Source: an uncultured Verrucomicrobiota bacterium (lineage in GTDB: Bacteria; Verrucomicrobiota; Verrucomicrobiia; Opitutales; Opitutaceae). From it: 49,169 nt of DNA. The position numbers were made by a program, and so were the translations under genes. The stretch is from assembly GCA_903960515.1 (NCBI GenBank), contig CAJCBL010000164.1:1-49169 (forward strand). Reading direction: 5' to 3'. The notes below the pieces were generated by a model. The model worked only from the letters and a program-made list of their open reading frames with translations, searched no databases and had not been told where the DNA came from. Below, piece after piece: positions 25,995 through 34,385 of the stretch (the stretch's first letter is position 1; each line of letters opens with the position of its first letter).

Positions 25995-28259
25995 ATGAAG
26001 CCCACGCCGTCCTCCACCGCCGCCAGCACTGCTCCTTGGATCGCCGCCTTGGCGGAATTTCTCAAGGGCCAACCGGGAGTCGAGGCCGTGCGTGTCGACC
26101 CGACCGCTCGCAAGGTTTCCGTGGCTACGCTTGGCGAGGTCGACCTGGGGTTGCTCGACCAGCGGCTCACCGAGGTGATTGCGGCGCTGGAGGAGAAACT
26201 GGCTACGCTGGCCCCGGCCGGCGCGGCGGCCCCGTGCGGATTTGTGGTCAAGCATGAGGGCGAGGCGGCGGTGGTCTCCAAGGAGAGCTGCGCTACGGCG
26301 CCGCATTTCTGGAAGTGGCGCGAGTTCCAGTGGCCCGAGCCGACTGAGGAGGAGGAGGCGGAGGATTGGCGTCTGCTAGCCGGGTTGGCTACGGCGTGCT
26401 GGGTATTTGGAACCACGGCCTTCATCCTCAAGACTGGCGGCTGGGCAGGGGAGGCGACGATACGCGTGCTCTACGGGCTCTCGATCCTGACCGGCGGCTT
26501 CGATGCCGCCGTCGACGTGTGGGCGAAGATCCGCAAGGGCGAGCTCGATATCCATTTCCTGATGATTGCGGTGGCGGCCGGAGCGATGGCCATCGGCCAT
26601 TGGGACGAGGCCGCGCTGCTGCTGTTCCTGTTTTCGGCCTCTGGCGCGATGGAGGCCTACGCACTGGACCGCACCCACCGCGAGGTCGACTCGCTGCTCA
26701 AGGCCGCGCCCAAGGAAGCCACGCTTGTCGAGGCCGGCGGTGTGCAGCGCACGATCAAGGTGGAGGAGATCGTGCTGGGGAAAACCCTACTGGTGAAACC
26801 CGGCGAGGCCTTCCCGGCCGACGGGGTGGTGAGCAAGGGCAAGACCGCCGCCGACGAGGCCAACCTCACCGGCGAGGCCCGCCCGGTGGAGAAGGCCGAG
26901 GGCGACCAGGTATTCAGTGGAACGATCAACCTCTGGGGCGCGGTCGAGTTCACCGTACGGCGGCTGCCGGCGGAGAGCACCCTGCAGCGTATCATCCGGC
27001 TCATCCAGACCGCACAGAAGCTCAAGGCGCCCAGCGAGCGCTTCACCGACAAGTTCGGCGTGCGCTACACCTACGCGGTGCTCGGCGCTACCACTGCGAT
27101 GTTCTTTGTGTGGTGGCTGGGGTTTGGCATCACGCCCTTCGACAACTTCTTTGTCGATGGCGTGGAGGTGCGCTCGGCCTTCTACCGGGCGATGACGCTC
27201 TTGGTGGTAGCCAGTCCGTGCGCACTGGTACTCTCCATCCCGTCGGCGATCCTGGCGGCCATCGCCTGGGGCGCCAAGCACGGCATCCTTTTCCGCGGCG
27301 GCGCCGCCATTGAGAAACTCGCCGACGTGGACCTGGTGTCCCTGGACAAAACCGGCACGCTCACCACCGGAGACCTTGAGGTGGTGGGCTACGAGAGCTA
27401 TCCGCCCGGGCGCGAGCACGAGGTGCTGGAACTGGCGTATTCGCTGGAGCAAAACTCCCAGCATCCGATCGCCCGCGCAATCACCACCTACGGACGCCGG
27501 CACGGCGTGGCCGGGCACGACATTGCGGAGTTCCAGTCGATCACCGGCCAGGGACTTAAGGCGAAGCAGGGAGATGCGACGATCCTGCTGGGCCGGCGCG
27601 AGTTGCTCCACGAGGGGCCGCTGGCTGGCTGGATCAAGGACGTGCCGCCCGCTTCGCCCGAACTCTCCGAGGTGTGGGTGATCGGCAAGGGCGTGATCGG
27701 CCGCGTCCTACTCAAGGACGAGGTGCGCACGCAGTCGAAAGCTGTGCTCGCGGAGATGCGGCGGCTGGGACTGAGGACAGTGATGCTCACCGGCGACCGT
27801 CGCCAAGCGGCGGAGTCGGTGGCGAAGGAGCTTGGGCTCGACGAGGTGCGCTCCGGGCTTTCGCCGGAGGCGAAGGTGGCGGCGATCCAGGAGTTTCGCC
27901 ACGCCGGTAGGAAGGTGGCGATGGTGGGCGACGGGGTGAACGACGCCCCGTGCCTGGCCGCCGCCTTTGTATCGGTGGCGATGGGAGCGCGCGGCAGCGA
28001 CGCCGCCTTGGAGCAGAGCGAAGTGGTGCTCATGAACGACAAGATCGAGAATTTCCTCTCCGCGTATCGGCTCAGCCAGCGCGCCCGGCGGGTGATCCGG
28101 CAGAACCTTGTCATCTCTCTGGGGACGGTGGTCATCATGGTGGGCTGTTCGCTGGCCGGCATCGTGCCGCTGACCGCGGGCGTGTTTGCCCACGAGGGCA
28201 GTACGGTGGTGGTTTGCCTCAACGGCCTGCGGCTGCTCTTTGGCAAGGACAGGGAGTGA
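25995..28259 (+). CDS. P1B-type heavy-metal-transporting ATPase
   Basis: The 754-residue membrane pump couples ATP hydrolysis to metal export. Visible motifs are T-G-E (actuator), S-P-C in the sixth membrane helix (407-409), phosphorylation site D-K-T-G-T (D451), H-P (490-491) and G-D-G-V-N-D (645-650). The SPC metal site and H-E-G-S-T in the last membrane segment (H733) are the signature of the P1B-4 subgroup (Co/Zn/Fe-type), not the CPC Cu/Cd groups. The N-terminal region (about 10-75) looks like an HMA fold without the CxxC site; C81, H88, C99 and H104 might form a replacement site. The metal specificity is inferred. It starts with ATG at 25995, where the family-like sequence begins. Confidence 0.93.
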   Translation: MKPTPSSTAASTAPWIAALAEFLKGQPGVEAVRVDPTARKVSVATLGEVDLGLLDQRLTEVIAALEEKLATLAPAGAAAPCGFVVKHEGEAAVVSKESCATAPHFWKWREFQWPEPTEEEEAEDWRLLAGLATACWVFGTTAFILKTGGWAGEATIRVLYGLSILTGGFDAAVDVWAKIRKGELDIHFLMIAVAAGAMAIGHWDEAALLLFLFSASGAMEAYALDRTHREVDSLLKAAPKEATLVEAGGVQRTIKVEEIVLGKTLLVKPGEAFPADGVVSKGKTAADEANLTGEARPVEKAEGDQVFSGTINLWGAVEFTVRRLPAESTLQRIIRLIQTAQKLKAPSERFTDKFGVRYTYAVLGATTAMFFVWWLGFGITPFDNFFVDGVEVRSAFYRAMTLLVVASPCALVLSIPSAILAAIAWGAKHGILFRGGAAIEKLADVDLVSLDKTGTLTTGDLEVVGYESYPPGREHEVLELAYSLEQNSQHPIARAITTYGRRHGVAGHDIAEFQSITGQGLKAKQGDATILLGRRELLHEGPLAGWIKDVPPASPELSEVWVIGKGVIGRVLLKDEVRTQSKAVLAEMRRLGLRTVMLTGDRRQAAESVAKELGLDEVRSGLSPEAKVAAIQEFRHAGRKVAMVGDGVNDAPCLAAAFVSVAMGARGSDAALEQSEVVLMNDKIENFLSAYRLSQRARRVIRQNLVISLGTVVIMVGCSLAGIVPLTAGVFAHEGSTVVVCLNGLRLLFGKDRE

Positions 28260-28266
28260 TGGATGG

Positions 28267-28315
28267 GAAGGCTGGAGGCGGAAGGCAGATCACGGATTCA
28301 TGAAGGCTAAAGGCG
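28267..28315. repeat. Seven-base tandem-like repeat
   Basis: Seven consecutive 7-base units (gaaggct, ggaggcg, gaaggca, gatcacg, gattcat, gaaggct, aaaggcg) run through this stretch just after the metal ATPase stop. The best units differ by 1-3 bases. The pattern is degenerate and short, but the period is regular. Confidence 0.45.
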
Positions 28316-28448
28316 GAGTATCCGACGCTCGGGGGCTCGCGACCGCCGAGCGGCCCTTCTGCCGAGCTTCCTTACGGTTGATCTTCTAAACCCATCCTGC
28401 CTGAGTCGCGCCATGACGAATTGTGGTCGCTTGATTCAGACGTGCGGC

Positions 28449-29666
28449 ATGGCGAGAACGCTGGTCGCGGTGGCAGCGGGTGTGGTGTTGGTCTCACAGG
28501 CGAGCGCTGCCGCTGCCAGGGCCCCCACCTTGGAGCCTCTGGTTGCCGAGGCCGATCGGGTCTGGCAGCTCAGTGAGATGGGCGATGTCGTAGGCGCGGG
28601 CAATCGCTGCGAGGTGCTGGTGCGGGCGGCGGACGCGCTGCGGGCGAGTGGGAAATTGGAGATGGCTCGCGACTACTACCGGCGCGCCGCCCTGGTGCGG
28701 CCTTGGGATCTGGACACGAAGGTGCGCTTCGCCGAAGCGTTGCTGCAAATCGGCGACGCCGATGCCGCACGCAGCATGGCCGGGCAGGTGCAGACCTTTG
28801 CCGAAACCGACCGCTTGCTTGATGCCAGCCGGGCCTTGGCCGGCGTGGTGCCGCTGCCCGAGCTACCGACGGTGGCGAGCCTGGCCCCCCAAGCCGGGGA
28901 GGTGGTGCTGGGGTTGGTCTGCGCGCCCAACACCGATCATTGGATGCCTGGGGAGGTTGGCCGGCGGCTCTCGGGGTTGCTCGGGGTGCGGGTGGGCCTC
29001 GTGGCGGCCCCTTTCGTGCTGGGAAAACCGGATCGCACCGGCCGGGCACAGCTGGCGGAGGAGTTGCGCCGTAGTCTGCCGTGGACGGAACAGCGTATGA
29101 CCTTGTATGTGCCGGGCGGGAAACTGGTGCCCCCTCAATTCCTCAGCGACGATGCGGTGATCTCTGTGATGCGGAAGCTCGTCGAGCACGATGGAGGGCC
29201 CGAGCAAATTCAGAGTTTCCGCGCGCAGCTGGCCCTGGCCGATGCTCAGCAGAACTGGGACGTTTCGCGGCTGCTCAGCGATCTGGGGCAATCAAATGTG
29301 CAGCCCAGCCAGGGCAAGGTGGTCTATCTGGCGTTGGTGCCGGTGGATTTGTTCTCCGGGTCTACGGATTTCCTCTTCGGCAGCGCGAGCCCTACCGGCA
29401 ACTACGGCGTGGTCTCGTTCTGCCGGTTCGCGGCGAGTTTCACCGGCGAGCCGCCCAAGCGCGCGCGGCTGGTCGACCGCCTCTGCAAGCAGATGCTTTC
29501 GACGGCGGGGTTCGCCCTTGGGGTGCCGCGCTGTGGGGACCTGCGGTGTGCCCGGTCGTATCCGAGATCGCTGGCCGAGCACGATGCGAAGGGGGCGGGC
29601 TTGTGTCCGGAATGCCGCGCAGGTTTCGCCAAAGTGCTGGGACACGCTCTACCGGCCGGCGAGTAG
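28449..29666 (+). CDS. Secreted pseudo-archaemetzincin with TPR-like N-terminal region
   Basis: The 405-residue protein has a signal peptide (about 1-23), a helical TPR-like part (about 30-115), and then a C-terminal domain of archaemetzincin (M54) layout. The family motif is HExxHxxGx3C, x4, C-x-M, about x17, CxxC. Here it reads S351, T352, F355, G358, R361, C362, C367, R369, then C386 and C389. The spacing is kept and the four cysteines are intact, but the three zinc histidines, the catalytic Glu and the Met-turn are all replaced. Preceding motifs V-P-V-D-L-F and D-F-L-F-G-S-A-S support the fold. It is therefore probably an inactive homologue. Start choice: the ATG at 28449 directly precedes the signal core; an earlier ATG is at 28413. 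Confidence 0.8.
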   Translation: MARTLVAVAAGVVLVSQASAAAARAPTLEPLVAEADRVWQLSEMGDVVGAGNRCEVLVRAADALRASGKLEMARDYYRRAALVRPWDLDTKVRFAEALLQIGDADAARSMAGQVQTFAETDRLLDASRALAGVVPLPELPTVASLAPQAGEVVLGLVCAPNTDHWMPGEVGRRLSGLLGVRVGLVAAPFVLGKPDRTGRAQLAEELRRSLPWTEQRMTLYVPGGKLVPPQFLSDDAVISVMRKLVEHDGGPEQIQSFRAQLALADAQQNWDVSRLLSDLGQSNVQPSQGKVVYLALVPVDLFSGSTDFLFGSASPTGNYGVVSFCRFAASFTGEPPKRARLVDRLCKQMLSTAGFALGVPRCGDLRCARSYPRSLAEHDAKGAGLCPECRAGFAKVLGHALPAGE

Positions 29667-29778
29667 GCGGGGCTAGGGAGACCCTGGAGTAGCCCGCGCT
29701 CGCCGAGGCCGTAAGCGGTGAGCAGGGGGCGTAGGCGCTCGGATGCTGGCGGGGCTGCCGTGCTCCGCCTGTGGCGAC

Positions 29779-29808
29779 AAAAAAGCCCGTGGCTCGGGCC
29801 ACGGGCTT
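29779..29808 (-). terminator. Intrinsic terminator of the coiled-coil protein gene
   Basis: Read on the minus strand, an 11-bp stem (aagcccgtggc with gccacgggctt) closes on a 4-base loop and is followed by a run of T's (seen as aaaaaa on the plus strand, 29779-29784). It lies about 20 bp after the stop. Confidence 0.88.
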
Positions 29809-29830
29809 GGAAGCTCAATGAAGGGCGGTC

Positions 29831-30685
29831 TCAGCTAGTCGGGGGCTTGACGGCCACCGTCGGGGTCTCCGGGGTGGGCATGTTGGACTTCACGCTGTTG
29901 AGGCGGTTCTGCAGCTTGCGCATGTCGTCGGCGATCTTGGCCTCGACCTTCTGGCGCTCGTTGCTGTTCACGATCGAGCCCTTCGCGGTATCCTGAATCA
30001 TGTGCGCGGGGAGCATGAGGATGCGACCCAGCAGAGACTCGTTCTTCATCTGGGAGAGGTAGAGCGCGGTGATCTCCTGGGAGATGCGCATGGATTCCTG
30101 GGCGATGGAGGTGGTCTCCATCAGGTTGTTGTTGAGCTTCTGCTTCTGGGCGAGCTCACCGGTGAGGACCACGGCGATCTGGTCGGAGATGCGCTGACTG
30201 TAATTGGCCACGGATTCCTTGGTGAGGGTGGTTTCCTTGGACATCTGCTCAAGGATCGGCTGGATCTTGCCGGCCATGCGGCCGGCGACCTCGTCGACCT
30301 GCTTGCTGCGCTGCTCCTCGGCCTGCTGGGGGTCCTGGGGGACGGGCATGCCGTAGGGCTGGATCTGCTCGGCTAGGGCCTTGGCCAAAACCATGACCTT
30401 CTCATTATTGAGCTTGGCCATCTCGTCGTCGCTCATGAAGAGGCCGCCCTTGCGGTTCTCGACTGAGTCCTTGAGCAGGGTGTAGGTGGCGTCCATCTGC
30501 GCCTTGAGGGCGTCGTTGGATTCCTTGATGCGCTGCTCGGTGGTGATGCGCAGTTCGGCCATTTGCCGTTCGTTCTGCTGCGTCAGCTTGGTGGCGACCT
30601 GCTGGCCCAGCCAGACGAGGACTCCGATGGTGAGTAGGGCGGTCACGAAGATCGCCGGGAGTTGTTCTTTTAGTTTAGCCCACAT
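29831..30685 (-). CDS. Membrane-anchored coiled-coil protein of unknown function
   Basis: The 284-residue protein begins with a short cytoplasmic segment and one transmembrane helix (about residues 10-28: A-I-F-V-T-A-L-L-T-I-G-V-L-V-W). A long Gln/Lys/Glu-rich helical region with heptad character follows (about 30-265), then a proline/threonine tail. No catalytic motif is seen. Single-pass anchors with long coiled coils are often scaffolds, but nothing here fixes a role. Read from a GTG at 30835 the frame would add about 50 Asn/Pro/Gln-rich residues; I prefer the ATG at 30685, though the longer form is possible. The neighbouring genes suggest no operon. Confidence 0.75.
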   Translation of the reverse strand: MWAKLKEQLPAIFVTALLTIGVLVWLGQQVATKLTQQNERQMAELRITTEQRIKESNDALKAQMDATYTLLKDSVENRKGGLFMSDDEMAKLNNEKVMVLAKALAEQIQPYGMPVPQDPQQAEEQRSKQVDEVAGRMAGKIQPILEQMSKETTLTKESVANYSQRISDQIAVVLTGELAQKQKLNNNLMETTSIAQESMRISQEITALYLSQMKNESLLGRILMLPAHMIQDTAKGSIVNSNERQKVEAKIADDMRKLQNRLNSVKSNMPTPETPTVAVKPPTS

Positions 30686-30854
30686 GGAGGTGTTGGATGT
30701 TTGGGGAGATCCGAGACTGGAACTTTCGCGACGCGGTGCAACGTTGCTTTGTGCCGGTCTTCCGGGCTGGTGGGGCTGGTTGGGTGGATTGGTATTTGTG
30801 TTCACGGGTAAGTCTTGGTTGCGCTGGGCCGCCACGGGCGGTGAAGGTTGTGGG

Positions 30855-31148
30855 GTGAGCCTAAACCGTTACGAGCAGGCGATCTTCGAATACCTTCAAT
30901 CACATCCCGATGAAGGCCGCCACTGGGAAAATAAAGTCTCCACGCGCGCGGCCCGCGGCGAGCTGGCGGCGTCCACCCTGGCCGACGAGCTCTGGGATTA
31001 TGTGCGGGAGCGGGCGGCGCACACCCAGCCGTTTCGAGATTGGGCGGCCCGCGGCGGGGTGCAACGCACCAGCCTGCTCAACCTGGCCGAGTACCTCATC
31101 CGGCTGTGGGGCCCGGTGGCGCCCAAGCGGAAACCGCCTGTGTTGTAG
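30855..31148 (+). CDS. Conserved small hypothetical protein
   Basis: The 97-residue protein starts with GTG (V-S-L-N-R-Y-E-Q-A-I-F-E-Y-L). It is mainly helical and charged, with the pattern G-R-H-W-E-N-K-V and a basic C-terminus. I do not recognise the family. The in-frame ORF continues upstream to 30486, but that part lies antisense to the coiled-coil gene and is not plausible protein. It is divergent from the coiled-coil gene, which it faces across about 170 bp. Confidence 0.65.
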   Translation: MSLNRYEQAIFEYLQSHPDEGRHWENKVSTRAARGELAASTLADELWDYVRERAAHTQPFRDWAARGGVQRTSLLNLAEYLIRLWGPVAPKRKPPVL

Positions 31149-31527
31149 GCAGAATATGGGGGCTCTGGGACTTGTCTCCGCGCGGCCATGCCGGCTGTCG
31201 CAAACACGCCGAAGCGTGGCGGGTTCCCCAATCCCGGGTGGCGCGAGAGCCTGCGGCCGGAGAATCGGCGGCGGGCGCTCAGCGCCCCGGTTGGAAACGG
31301 GGCTGCGGCAGTCGGATGGCGTCAGGGGTCAAGCTCGGGTAGCGACGGGCCGAGCAGTAGCTGGAGGCTTCTGCGAGGCGAGGGGTGGAGTGCCCCTGCG
31401 CTCTGTTGGCGGCCGGTCGTTGCGAACGCTTGGCTCATCTGCTTTCAAATCGGTCGGATACGGGCGGGGTTGAATGTATTTGAGCGGGGTTGATTCCCCA
31501 TCCCCGCCCTCGCACTCTGCGCACCGC
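31149..31527. other. Intergenic stretch upstream of the cysteine desulfurase
   Basis: About 380 bases with no recognised gene, RNA or repeat. The frames open here are short and arginine-rich. The desulfurase promoter presumably lies in the last 150 bases. Confidence 0.4.
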
Positions 31528-32673
31528 ATGGCCTACTTCGACCACAACGCCACCGCGCCGCTCACCGCCGCCGCCCGCGCCGCTTGGTTGCAGGCCCAGG
31601 ACGACGCCTGGCAGAATCCGGCGAGTGGTTACAGGTCGGCCGCTCGGGTCAAGGCCCTCATGGATCGCGAACGTGAACGACTGGCGCAACTGCTCGAATG
31701 CGCCGAGCATCTCCTGGTGTTCACCTCGGGGGCCACGGAGGGGGCCAACGCCGTATGGGCCCATCTGGCCGCAAGGGAAGCTTCGGAGGCCCGGGTGCTG
31801 CTCAATCCCACGGAGCATTCCTGCGTGCTTGCCGCGGCCCAGCGCTGGTTTCCCGGGCGCGTTGAGTACCTGCCCGTAGATGCCTGCGGCGTGGTGGTGC
31901 GGGCGGCGTTGCAGGAACGGTTGGCGTTGGGCGGGGTGGCCGCCGTGGCGGTAATGGCGGCCAACAACGAGACCGGGGTGATTCAGCCTTGGCGCGAGCT
32001 CGCGGCAGACTGCCGCGCAGCGGCTGTTCCGTATTTCTGCGACGCCGTGCAATGGTTGGGCAGGCTGCCTGGCGGAGGACTGGGCGGGGCGGATTTCGTG
32101 ATCGGCTCAGCGCACAAGTTCGGCGGGCCCAAGGGGGTGGGCTTCCTCAAGCTGCCCGGGGGGCCGCCGGGGCGGGGCTTCGCATCGCTGCTGGGCGGCG
32201 GCCAGCAGGGAGGGCGCCGCTCCGGTACCGAGGACTACCCGGGGGTGGCCGCCATGGTGGCCGCGCTGGCGGAGGCCGAGGCTTCCCATGTGCTGCAGGA
32301 GACGGTACGGTTGCAGTGGCGCTCCCAGTTCGAGGCGGCGGCGCAGGCGGCCCTCCCGGGTATCCGGATCGTGGGCTCCGGGGCCGACCGGCTCTGGAAC
32401 ACCGTGCTGGCGATCATGCCCTCAGGCGGGAATGCGCGCTGGCTCACCAAGCTAGACCGGCGCGGTTTCCAAGTTTCAACCACGGCGGCCTGCGCCTCGG
32501 CCCAGGGGCGCTCCTCCGCCGTGCTGGCCGCGCTGGGGGTGCCGGCCGACCAGGCGCAGCGGGCGCTGAGGTTCAGCGCCGGCTGGGCGACACGGCCCGA
32601 GGACTGGCGGGCTCTGCTGGCCTCGTTGGTGGAGGTGGCCCGGGAGATCGAGGCGGGTAGCGACGCCGGCTGA
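31528..32673 (+). CDS. Cysteine desulfurase (NifS/IscS-type)
   Basis: The 381-residue PLP enzyme releases sulfur from cysteine for Fe-S and other sulfur cofactors. The N-terminal F-D-H-N-A-T-A-P-L is a classic start of the family. H97 in P-T-E-H-S-C would stack on the cofactor, D172 in C-D-A-V-Q holds the pyridine nitrogen, and K197 in S-A-H-K-F-G is the PLP lysine. C322 in T-T-A-A-C-A-S-A-Q-G is the sulfur-carrying loop cysteine. The ATG at 31528 gives this standard N-terminus. No iscU, iscR or nifU gene lies next to it, so the pathway it serves is open. It converges on argA. Confidence 0.92.
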   Translation: MAYFDHNATAPLTAAARAAWLQAQDDAWQNPASGYRSAARVKALMDRERERLAQLLECAEHLLVFTSGATEGANAVWAHLAAREASEARVLLNPTEHSCVLAAAQRWFPGRVEYLPVDACGVVVRAALQERLALGGVAAVAVMAANNETGVIQPWRELAADCRAAAVPYFCDAVQWLGRLPGGGLGGADFVIGSAHKFGGPKGVGFLKLPGGPPGRGFASLLGGGQQGGRRSGTEDYPGVAAMVAALAEAEASHVLQETVRLQWRSQFEAAAQAALPGIRIVGSGADRLWNTVLAIMPSGGNARWLTKLDRRGFQVSTTAACASAQGRSSAVLAALGVPADQAQRALRFSAGWATRPEDWRALLASLVEVAREIEAGSDAG

Positions 32674-32971
32674 GGCTGATGAGACTGATGAGGGCCGAGG
32701 TTGGGTAGCCGGATCAAATCACAAATGGGGCGCGCTTGCCTTTGTTGCCCCCCGCTGTGATCGAATTTCCGACGCCGGCGGCTGGCTCCCTCGAAGCATT
32801 GAAGGAGCAGTACAAGTTGCGAGCAAGACGGGCGGATGGCGCGTGGTTGGAGCGGGCGGGGGCCTGCCCGCGACCTGACCCCGGAACTGCGCGCAGGCAC
32901 GATCCCGGCAACCGACACCGAGGCGTTCGCTCGCGCAAGGGCGCGCCCCCATCTCGCTTGACCGGTACGGC
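32674..32971. other. Convergent intergenic gap
   Basis: About 300 bases lie between the cysteine desulfurase and argA. A short stem, gcgggc/gcccgc (32852-32857, 32866-32871), could stop transcription from either side. Otherwise nothing is recognised. Confidence 0.4.
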
Positions 32972-34291
32972 TCAGCCGGCTTTGCGCACCAGGATGCGCG
33001 AGTTGCGCGCGCTCTCCTCGTAGGCTTTCAGCCGGGCCTCGGGCAGGATCTCCTTGCCGGCCTCCTCGAAGCCGCACACGCCGGTGAAAAAGGCGAAGCT
33101 CTGTGTGGAAAGTGCGACTACCTGTGTGGCGCCCCGCTGGTGCGCCTCGCGGCAGGCGAAGGCGACCATCTTCTTGCCCAGGCCGCGGCCGTGGTAAAAC
33201 GGAAGCACATACAGCGAGCCCAGTTCGGCGAGCTGAGGCTTGTCGGGGTAGAAGGCCAGGGAGACGGCGGCGATGAGGTTCTCGTCGATCTCGTACACGA
33301 AGAACTGGTCGATGTTCTTCTCGATCGCCTGCTGGGTGCGGTGCACGAGCTCCTCCCGCTTCACGGCGTTGCGCAGCAGGTTGTAGATCGCGCGCACATC
33401 GCGGCGGGTGGCGCGGCGGATCTGCTGGTAGTCGTTTCCGTAGATGAGCGTGCCGACGCCTACGTTGGAGAAGATCTCGTTTATCAGGCCATCATGGATA
33501 CCGCCGTCGACCAGATGCACGCGCGGCACGCCGGCGAGGATGGCGGCGACGGCCTCCCGGGCCTTGCTGCGGATACGGCCGGCGAAAGCTGAGGCGTCCT
33601 TCTCAAGCAAGGCGGCCAGAACCTCCACGGGGATGTCGCGCCGGATCTCACCGTCGATCTCCAGGCCGGCGGCCTGGGTGAGGAAGACGATCTTGGTGGC
33701 GCCGAGCGACTCGGCGAGCTCGCGGGCGAGAAGGTCGGAATTGAGGCGCAGGGTACGGCCGTCGCGGTCGAAGCCGATGGGCTGGAGGATGGGCACTACG
33801 CCGTTTTGGATGAGCTGCTGGAGGAACTCCTTGTCGATGCGGTCCACCCGGCCGGTGAACTGGAGGTCGGTGCCCTTGAGTATGCCCATGGGCACGGCGC
33901 GCACCGCGTTGGTGATGGCGCACTTGAGACCGGCCTGGGTGAGGCCCTCGAGAATCTGATGCGACACCCGGGAGGATGCGCGGATGGCCAGATCGAGGGT
34001 GGCCGGATCGGTGGGGCCCTCGCCGGAGTCGTCGCTGATGGGCAGGTTGCGCAGGCGGGAGAGGTCGCGGATCTGCTGGCCGATGCCGTGCACCATCACC
34101 ACCTTGATTCCCAGGCTTTTGAGTACGGCGATGTCGAGCAGGATGTTGGCGAAATTCTCGTCGGCCACCACCGCCCCGTCGGCAGCGATCACGAAGATCT
34201 GGCCCTGGAAGCGCGGCACATACTTCAGGATACCACGCAGATCGGTGGGCTTGATGGTGGCAGTGGGCGACGCCGGCTGGCCTGAGCTCAT
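32972..34291 (-). CDS. argA: Amino-acid N-acetyltransferase (N-acetylglutamate synthase)
   Basis: The first step of arginine synthesis: acetyl-CoA plus glutamate gives N-acetylglutamate. The 439-residue protein has an amino-acid-kinase fold (about 1-285; V-V-M-V-H-G-I-G and later V-H-L-V-D-G-G-I-H-D-G) followed by a GNAT domain (about 295-439). The acetyl-CoA loop G-R-G-L-G-K-K lies at about 367-373, preceded by the strand L-G-S-L-Y-V-L-P. This two-domain layout is that of classical ArgA. In E. coli the kinase-like part gives arginine feedback inhibition; here that is inferred from the domain. The ATG at 34291 (MSSGQPASP) is the best start; longer in-frame sequence upstream crosses the palindrome at 34346-34381. 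Confidence 0.93.
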   Translation of the reverse strand: MSSGQPASPTATIKPTDLRGILKYVPRFQGQIFVIAADGAVVADENFANILLDIAVLKSLGIKVVMVHGIGQQIRDLSRLRNLPISDDSGEGPTDPATLDLAIRASSRVSHQILEGLTQAGLKCAITNAVRAVPMGILKGTDLQFTGRVDRIDKEFLQQLIQNGVVPILQPIGFDRDGRTLRLNSDLLARELAESLGATKIVFLTQAAGLEIDGEIRRDIPVEVLAALLEKDASAFAGRIRSKAREAVAAILAGVPRVHLVDGGIHDGLINEIFSNVGVGTLIYGNDYQQIRRATRRDVRAIYNLLRNAVKREELVHRTQQAIEKNIDQFFVYEIDENLIAAVSLAFYPDKPQLAELGSLYVLPFYHGRGLGKKMVAFACREAHQRGATQVVALSTQSFAFFTGVCGFEEAGKEILPEARLKAYEESARNSRILVRKAG

Positions 34292-34345
34292 ACGCAAGGC
34301 GTTCTCGGGTATTCCGGAGCCAGCGTCAACCGTGGGGATGCTCCC

Positions 34346-34381
34346 GGATGCTATCGTTCGCGGCCGCGAACGATAGCATCC
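34346..34381. repeat. 36-bp perfect palindrome between GH5 and argA
   Basis: The two 18-bp arms are exactly complementary with no spacer and meet at a GCGGCCGC centre. It starts 4 bp after the GH5 stop in transcription order and lies 54 bp before the argA start. It can form a strong hairpin in the transcript, but no T-run follows, so it may be an atypical terminator, an RNA processing site or a dispersed palindromic element. Confidence 0.9.
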
Positions 34382-34385
34382 CTGC

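Noticed and set aside
30486-30854. Extension of the 97-residue gene upstream to 30486
   Set aside because: It runs antisense to the coiled-coil protein gene and its composition changes abruptly at 30855.
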